Assembly: GCA_033239525.1 (NCBI GenBank)
Contig: BSYO01000020.1
Location: forward strand, 12,581,546 to 12,645,545
DNA length: 64,000 nt
Source: Nepenthes gracilis
Taxonomy: Eukaryota > Streptophyta > Magnoliopsida > Caryophyllales > Nepenthaceae
Direction: 5' to 3'
Position numbers and translations under genes: made by a program
In this document: positions 57,641 through 64,000 of the stretch, in pieces
How positions within the stretch are numbered: the first letter of the stretch is position 1
How the letters are laid out: every line of letters begins with the position of its first letter
The notes under the pieces: model-generated
The model's input: the letters and a program-made list of their open reading frames with translations, nothing else
What the model was told of the DNA's origin: nothing
Databases searched by the model: none

Positions 57641-58085
57641 GAAATTTGTGAGACAAGTGAACTTGGAAACATAAGCTACCCATCCAAGCAAGCATCTATC
57701 AAAATGGGGAAAATGATGGCTAAAGTAGCACCCGAGAAGGCAAAGAAGAAAAGCTAAAAGAGAAGACCATTGTGGGAATATAAACAAAAGGGATGCCCAC
57801 TACATGAACCAGCCACATTATAGTCTTGGGATGCTCATATATACCCAACCTTAACCTCACAAATTGAAATTAGTGAGACAATTGAACTTGGAAACATAAG
57901 CTACCCATCCAAGCAAGCGTCATTCAAAATGGGGAAAATGATAGCTAAAGTAGCACCCAGGAAGGGGACAAAGAAAAGCTAAAAGAGAAGACCATTGTGG
58001 GAATATAACCAAAAGGGATACCCACTACATGAACCAGGCACATTATAGAGTCTTGGGATGCTCATATATACCGGACCTTACATCA
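57641..58085. repeat. two tandem copies of a segment of about 225 bp
   Basis: GAACTTGGAAACATAAGCTA at 57659 recurs at 57884, each followed by CCCATCCAAGCAAGC, AGAGAAGACCATTGTGGGAA and TTGGGATGCTCATATATACC. The unit boundaries are approximate. It lies between the two captured gene fragments. Confidence 0.85.
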
Positions 58086-58125
58086 AAAGCAGCTATATGG
58101 CATGCACTAGGTTGAACATGATAAA

Positions 58126-58359
58126 TTATAGTAGGTGACAGTTATGAATACTTACATCACTAAATGCCTTCAAGTTGAGCCAAAAATTTGTTCTACTCAT
58201 CAGAGATACTTGTCTCTCTGAAGTGTCCCCTCCAAAAATTACAAAAACTTTATGAGCACCTTTGTCTATAATAAATGACTCCTCCATATGTGAGTACCTT
58301 GATTTTCCAAGCAAGAAAATTGATTCCTCAACATAGGTTGCAAGACTAGGGAACCGCAC
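58126..58359 (-). pseudogene. captured fragment of D-alanine-D-alanine ligase-like gene
   Basis: An open stretch of 77 codons reads YSHMEESFIIDKGAHKVFVI then FGGDTSERQVSLMSRTNFWL. Plant D-Ala-D-Ala ligase family proteins carry the same VFVIFGGDTSERQVSLMSGT block at the start of their second ligase half. The rest of the gene is absent apart from possible flanking exon DNA at 58469-58678. In plants the family is thought to act in plastids. Here it is only transposon cargo on the same strand as the MYB-CC fragment. Confidence 0.75.
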
Positions 58360-58468
58360 ACAAGCATGCTGAATAATGCTTCTTAGTATTTTTTAATGTG
58401 AAAATCCAACCCGAAGATTCACCCCAAATCCATGAAGAGGCAAGAAAATATATACCACAAAAAAGATA

Positions 58469-58678
58469 TCATTCTGTAAATTTACAAAAAAGATTCTGTA
58501 AAAATAAATCAAATGATACCTGAGGAAGCAGGAATAATGTTATTCCTCTAAATTTCTTCCCCCAATTTAACGAGAAATGCTCAACATTCTCAAATCCTTC
58601 CCCATCAGATCCAAGCTTTGTTTTCCTCCAAATTTTTTCGACGGCAGAATACAACCAATTTCTTTCAAATCTCGACAT
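58469..58678 (-). other. open segment in CACTA cargo, unidentified
   Basis: Reads RNWLYSAVEKIWRKTKLGSD and then GKKFRGITLFLLPQ, followed by a possible splice donor (CTCAG/GTATCA). It may be an exon of a captured gene. I cannot name it. Confidence 0.35.
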
Positions 58679-58924
58679 ACAAGAAAGAGATCTAACCTAT
58701 ATAAGAAGAAGGAAGGACCTATTTGAAGAACGTGTGAATATTAGAAGAAGAATAGTGGATTACTTGCAAAATCATAATCAATGTACTCACAATAGATAAA
58801 TAATTTACTTGCCTGGTTTGAGATGGTTAATAGCCATGGCAACAAGAAATAACGTCGACAGCAACAGTGGTTTTCTCTCCAGCAATGGTAGGCGACAATA
58901 AATAAAATTATTTATTTAATTTTA

Positions 58925-59030
58925 AACTTTTAGTGACAAAATAATATTTTTGTTACTAAATTATAAATATTAATTACTAATAGTGATAAAAATATATTTG
59001 TCACTAATTTTTTGTCACTAAAAATTAATT
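58925..59030. repeat. subterminal repeats, right end of CACTA element
   Basis: Copies of TTTAGTGACAAAA and TTTGTCACTAA flank a short unique part. They are fewer and more diverged than at the left end. Confidence 0.75.
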
Positions 59031-59125
59031 TTTTTGTGGTGCCTCTATTTGGTTCAGGTGCTCCTCGCTCCGGTTTTCCTTCTGGTTTTGGTTTAGGTGC
59101 TATTCCATTTGTGGTCATCCCCTGA

Positions 59126-59205
59126 ACGAACATGTGATACCACACATGAGTATCATTTTCATTCAACGAACATGTGATACCCCACATGAGTATCATTTTC
59201 ATCCA
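59126..59205. repeat. 40-bp tandem duplication in CaaX paralogue D
   Basis: CGAACATGTGATACCACACA at 59126 recurs as CGAACATGTGATACCCCACA at 59166. Forty is not a multiple of three, so it shifts the reading frame of the repeat protein. Confidence 0.85.
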
Positions 59206-59581
59206 TTACCAGGGTATTGCTTACCGGTTTTATAATAAGATGCTCCGGTATTGCATTGGAGAGCAAAAATGTTACAGTGGTGTTCAATTGCGTCCTAACC
59301 ACTGAAGGTTCAGGTGCTCCTGGCTCCAGTATTGCTTCTGGTTTTGGTTTAGGTGCTTTTCCAATTGTGTTCATCCCGTCAACGAACATGTCATACCCCA
59401 CATGAGTATCACTTACATTCATTCCCACTGTTTTGCGTAACGGTTCTATAAGATGCTCCGGTATTGCTTCGTTGGATCTATAAGGTCCAGGTGCTCCTCG
59501 CTCCAGTATTGCTTCTGGTTTTGGTTTAGGTGCTTTTTCAATTGTGTTCATCCTGTCAACGAATATGTGATACCCCGGCAT

Positions 59582-59879
59582 TTCAAAATTGGGTATTTTA
59601 TACTAAGATCAATAGAAATCTTTCAACTGTGAAATTATTTAAATCATATAATACAATTACATAATAATAATAACATTAATTAATAAAATTCCTCCCCAAC
59701 CACATTCGTCCCACTCCACTCAAAGCTTAATGACTCCTCTCAAAGGTTAATGGACAACCTAGATCCATACTCATATATAATTTAAAAAAAAAAACAAATA
59801 CCATCGATTTCACCTGACAGCCTAGGGCGAAAAAGCAGCAACTTATTTCATCTAATTTTAAGGATATTAAGTAAAATCA
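59582..59879. other. AT-rich insertion relative to copy I
   Basis: Copy I goes directly from the CaaX gene to GCTTACCTCACTTC (15162); copy III has about 290 bp more, including a palindromic-module piece (TTAATGGACAACCTAGATCC near 59748). Either copy I lost it or copy III gained it. Confidence 0.5.
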
Positions 59880-61320
59880 TGAAGAGCTTACCTCACTTCA
59901 AACCACATTTCGATGAGAGAGGCGACGGCAAGAGGCTTGGGAGTGTTAGAGGAATAGGGATTAGGTTTCGAAAAAGCGAGAGAGGGAGTAGACAAGGTAC
60001 ATATGAACAAAAAAATGAACATATCTTCAAAATAACAACAAAATTTCATTACCTACTATTCAACCTCGCTAATTGTCGTAACCAAAAGTGAGATTCTGGG
60101 TGAGCAAGGTTGTTGATGAGTAGCAACGACGGCTCTCTAGTAGTTTGCCATTCGAAGGAGTGAGATCCACAGAGAGAGGCGACGGCGAGAGGCTCGTGAA
60201 AACAAGGACTAGAGATTAGGGCTTCAGAAAGTAAGACAGAACAAACGACACATCGGATATTTGGATTTTTTTTTATTTTCAAGTTTAATCTCAGCCATCC
60301 ATGTGTCTCATAATCAATGGCCCAAATTTTCAAATAATGTAAGCCGTCAATTCAAAAATTTAAATGGATGGTCCAGATTAAAAAATATAACTTCAGATCT
60401 AGGCCGTCGGCTAATGGACGGCTCGGATCCGTAAAAATAACTAACTAAAAAAAACATTTGAACTGAGCAGACAGATAACGGACGGCCAGATCTGTTCACA
60501 AAAATAATTTTAAAACAGAAAGACATACGAAATCATGAAAATTTTTCGAATGAAACTGACGGCCCAGAGCAGAAAAGTAGGATCCTACTTCGTCTAATTT
60601 TCTTGACGTTAAGTAAAATCATGAAAATTTTCCTTAACTCCAAACCTCATTTCATAGAGAGAGGCAACGGCGAGATGCGTGAGAGAGTGAGAGGATTACG
60701 GATCAGGGTCTGAGAAAGTCTAAGAGAGAGCAGATGAGGTATATATGAACAAAAAAAAGAGAGCATATATTCCAAATAATAACAAAACCTTATTACCTAC
60801 TATTCAACCTCACCGAATACCCTAGCCAAAAGGGAGATCCGGGGAGAAAAAGGTTGCTAGTGAGCAATGGCGATAGTTCCCTAGCTATTTGCCATCCGAA
60901 GCAGTGAGGTTCACAAGAGTGGCGACAGTGAGAGGTTTGAGAGAGAGAGAGAGAGAGGATTAGGGTTTTAAAAAGTGAGACATAGAGCAGACGAGGCATC
61001 TGATATTCATGTTCTTTTAAATAGACAGTCCCGATTAGAAAATCAAACTTTAGATCTGGGCCATCGATTAATGAATGACCCAAATCCGTCCAAGTAACTA
61101 ATTAAAAAAATATAAGTTTTGATATGGGATAACGATGAACGGACGGTCCAGATCCATTCACATACATAATTTTAAAAAAATAAATTTTTGATGGACGACT
61201 CATTTTTTTTCAAATAATTAATTAAAAAAATAACTAATTTTTGATTTAGATCATTGGTTAATGAACGACTTAGATCCATTCATATAAATAATTTGAAAAT
61301 ATATATATACAAAATCTCAA
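59880..61320 (-). promoter_or_regulatory. two promoter or first-exon-like modules, copy III
   Basis: Counterparts of 15160-16560. The ~94-codon frames (60333-60049 and 61083-60793) are kept, again ending RLNSR before GTAATG/GTAATA. A telo box (AAACCCTAA on the minus strand) lies at 60960-60968. Their long open frames show few stops in both copies, but the second frame is leader-like and of low complexity. Confidence 0.45.
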
Positions 61321-61342
61321 TGGCATATATCATCCAACGGAG

Positions 61343-61435
61343 ATGGAGAGAGAGAGAGAGAGAGCGGGACAGAGAGAAAATAAAAAGGAGAAAAAAGATT
61401 AGGAGACGGGAGAGAGAGAGAGAGAGAGAGAAAGT
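61343..61435. repeat. GA microsatellite pair
   Basis: Two GAGA runs of about 20-25 bp around AAAATAAAAAGGAG. They are longer than in copy I. Confidence 0.85.
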
Positions 61436-61458
61436 CATTATTCTTTTATTATTTTTAT

Positions 61459-62412
61459 TGACAAGTCCTGAATCCAAATTTCGAACAGATTCGTCGAGTT
61501 ATCCCTCGGATTTCAGTTTCGTCTATTGAGTCATGGATCTTGCACACCCCAACTTCAAATAAGAGGTCAGGGGATTGGAAAATTTGATCCCACTGAAAAT
61601 ACTACGATACTCAAGTTAGTAAACAGTCTTTTAAAAATAAAAAGGAGAATACAGAGAATGCAGAAATGCTAGATCAGAGCGTGTATATAGATGTAGGTGG
61701 GGTATGCACCCATAGAGATAGTGGCTTTAGATGCTCGTAGAGAATCGTTTCCCTAAGTTCTGAGTTCATAGAGAACTAGTAATAGAGAGAGAGAGAGAGC
61801 GTTGGGATGCTCGAGATTTATGGAACCTCTGAGAGTTTGAGTTTGCTTGAGGGCTTTAGTGGAAAAGAAAAAGCGTGCCTCTAGAGTGAATTTTCATGGC
61901 CTTTTATAGCCATAACCCCTTGGCTGCCTTCCTTATGCAATGAGGCTGGATGCCCGATTTCTGTAGAGAATCGTTGCCTTTCCTGCATCGGCGTGAGCAC
62001 CATTCCTAACTATAACAATAAAGGAGTTGGATCTCCTACCTTCTACGCATGATAACCGCTAGGGTTTCCAACAGATTGTGTGTGAATTTTAACGCCTTCC
62101 TCCCGAGATGTGCTTTGAAGATGTAGAAAATTAGGGCAGACGACCGCTAGTGCTTGAAGATGGACACTTGGGCCAATTTAGGCTTGAGCCACATTTGCCC
62201 TGGGCCTTAACCAATCTACTTGCCGCTTCACCGGTAAACGGAAGCATTAACTGCCCTGAGCTCAGATTGGCCATCGTAATCTTAGGAATCTACCCACCCA
62301 CTTGGTTCTCATCCGGTCAACAGCAACGCTGATCGTCCAGGTAGAAATGGACCGTTGAAAATTTGGGTCGTTTCCTCATTTGTGGACCAATCTACTACTG
62401 GCGTTCCCATCA
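61459..62412 (-). repeat. 954-bp LTR, copy III
   Basis: Minus strand starts TGATGGGAACGCCAGTAGTA and ends ACTTGTCA. Same length and position in the block as 16712-17665. TATA box at 61902-61908. Confidence 0.75.
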
Positions 62413-62810
62413 ATTATTATTATTATTATTATTAAAATATTTTATCATATTTATTATTATTTATTCAATAAAATTATTATTTATTTAATAATATTAATAT
62501 TATTCTTACTTATTATTACTAAATGTTAAATTTCATAATACTTCAATAAAGGATGTAAGCCACGTAGGGCCAATTTCATTTCCAATTTGGGAGACGATTT
62601 TCTTCCTTGTTATTATTGTTATTATACATCTATAAATATTTTAATTAAAATCTGCCTAATTCAAAAATATAATGATTCCATTGATTAACTTATCAATTCC
62701 ATGACCCATTAATTTCTCTAAACTTAATTCAATTGCCCAAGTGCGTAATCTCAATCCATCAATCAAAGCATTTCACCTCATTAGGTCCATAAAAATAAAT
62801 ATCTGCTTGT
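62413..62810. other. AT-rich block, copy III
   Basis: Counterpart of 17666-18055: ATT array, then GGCCAATTTCATTTCCAATT. No gene. Confidence 0.55.
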
Positions 62811-64000
62811 TTTTCAAATGATCGGCGAAGGTGGTGAGGAGTCACCTTCCTAAGATGACATTGTAAATGAACGGTAGGTTGACGACGAGGAATGTCAGCT
62901 CTCACGTAACAATACACGGGTAGGATCCCATGATGACTTCCAACTGGAACCCTGCTATATGGGAACGAGTTCGTTGTCCAGACCATATAGAATATCTTCG
63001 GCCACTCTCATTTGATTCTTTCTCAACCCAAGTTTAAAGATGACATTAAGACACATCAAATTTGGCGAGCTTTCATTATCAAGAGAAACTAATTAGCTAG
63101 CAGTCAATCGTACCAACAGAGACGATGGCTAACACAACAAGAAGATAAGAATGATGAGAGGTTACATGCCTCACATCATCACTACTAGAGCTAATGACAT
63201 CCCTGGCCAGTGCTCTGGGCCAGTTTGGTTAAAATCTTGTTGATCACGTCGGTGGCAGTGCATCCCCTCGGTGGCTCGCTCGCTTTGCCTTCGGAAGCTC
63301 CAAGAGCGTTCCTTGAGCCCTTCAAGAACCGTTTTAGATGTCTGTAGCGGATTAGGTTCTCTATCTCCTGTTGTAGGGTTCGACAGCCCTTCATGGAATG
63401 CCCCAGAGACTAGTGGTACTGCTAGTACTTCGTCTGGTCTCCATCATCTAGGTTTCTTGGCATTTTGAGTCATTTCAAGAACTTCTAATCCCTAATCTGC
63501 TTCAGGATATTCGAGCAGATGTCATTCATCGGAGTCAACACCACCTGTACTCCCTCTTGGAACCTGGCTCGGGCCGCAGCTGCTTGCGACACTCCTAGAA
63601 GCTACTACCTTCTACGTTCCTCTTCTTCCCAGCAACCGGCCCAAGTCCTTCCGATGGATATTCGAGCGTGTTCAAAATGCTCCGCATCGTTGGCCTCCTC
63701 GGCCAAGATATAGGTCTTTGCAATGGCCACAGCTTCTTAGAAGGACTAAGGAATTGGTGTGCCAGTAGCTTAAAGAAGTCCCTAATTGCCAACGTGGCGC
63801 TAAAGGCGATGAACTACATCTCGTCGGAGAGCTGGAAATTCCTACGGGCCTTCGTGATATCGAATAGAGTTAGGCTATTAAAGTCCTACGGGTCCCTAAC
63901 TGCCAACAGTCTATGCAAGCTGGCACAAGAAGCAGTCGACAAGCTTGTCGAAATATTGAATAGAGTTAGGCTAAAGGCCATGGAACTAGGGCAGAGCATC
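62811..64000 (-). pseudogene. gag: gag and protease-region remnant, copy III, runs off the window
   Basis: Counterpart of 18056-19258. The protease end motif lies near 62845-62930; the knuckle and helix part reads CRTLQQEIENLIRYRHLKRF near 63390-63330. Stops and frameshifts mostly coincide with copy I, so the remnant was already dead before the block was duplicated. Confidence 0.6.

Larger units (their letters stand above)
55287..59041. mobile_element. non-autonomous CACTA (En/Spm-type) transposon, 3755 bp
   Basis: Left end CACTACAACAATAATAATC; right end, read inward, CACCACAAAAAAATTAATTT. Both are the CACTA type of terminal inverted repeat, the right one with T to C in the fifth letter's neighbour (CACCA). 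Target-site duplication CCT at 55284-55286 and 59042-59044, the 3-bp size typical of CACTA. Subterminal repeats of TTTAGTGACAAA in both orientations fill 55302-55550 and 58925-59030; such motifs bind transposase in this superfamily. No transposase gene is present. The inside holds fragments of host genes. Copy I keeps a related unoccupied site. Confidence 0.9.
55259..59581 (-). pseudogene. CaaX-family paralogue D, split by a CACTA transposon
   Basis: The 5' part (59581-59042) carries three to four repeats of about 60 codons: MNVSDTHVGYDMFVDGMNTI, KAPKPKPEAILEPGAPEP, AIPEHLI spacers, then MDENDTHVGYHMFV. The frame ends at the insertion point with GAPEPNRG. The 3' part (55286-55259) continues in the right frame as GCCCSIL and stops. 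With one copy of the CCT target-site duplication removed, the junction would read PEPNRGGCCCSIL. So the transposon sits eight codons before the stop and removes the CaaX box. Independently, a 40-bp tandem duplication near 59126-59205 shifts the frame, and the 5' end starts in mid-repeat, so the gene was damaged more than once. Function unknown. Confidence 0.75.
51393..64000. repeat. segmental duplication, copy III
   Basis: Parallel to 10640-19258 and cut by the window end. Contains, in order, part of the long LTR-like block, spacer, CaaX paralogue D with a CACTA insertion, two promoter-like modules, the 954-bp LTR, the AT-rich block and the gag remnant. The same parts in the same order as copy I show that it was copied as one block. 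Confidence 0.9.

Noticed and set aside
1..64000. tRNA and rRNA genes
   Set aside because: I looked for T-arm and B-box-like sequences and saw none in a cloverleaf context. A tRNAscan run would settle this.

Overview
This window looks like heterochromatic or gene-poor nuclear DNA from a flowering plant, most likely a eudicot. The basis is AT-rich spacers, several Ty3/gypsy elements of the Tat type, a CACTA transposon, a tRNA-iMet-primed TRIM element, a UPF0481 (DUF247) pseudogene, and captured fragments of plant MYB-CC and D-Ala-D-Ala ligase-like genes. I cannot name the species. Nothing looks bacterial, organellar or viral.

Layout. 1-1182 is AT-rich spacer. 1183-7364 is a decayed plus-strand Tat-like retrotransposon with its 5' LTR, primer-binding site, gag (centrally duplicated), pol remnants and integrase; it is cut at 7365 by a second repeat block (7365-12612) that resembles one long LTR. 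10640-19258 is copy I of a large segmental duplication whose other copy, III, runs from 51393 to the window end. Partial copy II lies at 32333-36925. Each copy carries parts of one locus on the minus strand: promoter-like or first-exon modules, a small uncharacterised gene with internal repeats and a C-terminal CaaX box, and a 954-bp LTR next to a gag remnant. 20497-32332 is a younger, GC-richer minus-strand Tat-like element of about 11.8 kb. It carries two RNase H domains and, between integrase and 3' LTR, plus-strand (antisense) genes that have their own TATA boxes and poly(A) signals. 33100-33858 is a complete TRIM element. 36961-46756 is a direct tandem duplication of about 4.8-5.0 kb, each unit holding a member of the CaaX family. 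48110-49353 is a UPF0481 pseudogene. 55287-59041 is a CACTA element that landed inside the CaaX gene of copy III.

How it fits together. No gene here is certain to be functional. The most interesting thread is a family of at least four minus-strand paralogues (near 14.5, 37.6, 42.4 and 55.3/59.1 kb). Three end in CSIL, a geranylgeranylation-type CaaX box, and the fourth has drifted to CPIL plus extra residues. Two of them carry repeats of about 40 residues around DTHV, MFV, MNT and GAPEP. The family spread by local duplication and was then cut by mobile elements. Coordinates of degenerate features are good to about 10-50 bp. Statements of similarity come from reading by eye, not from searches.
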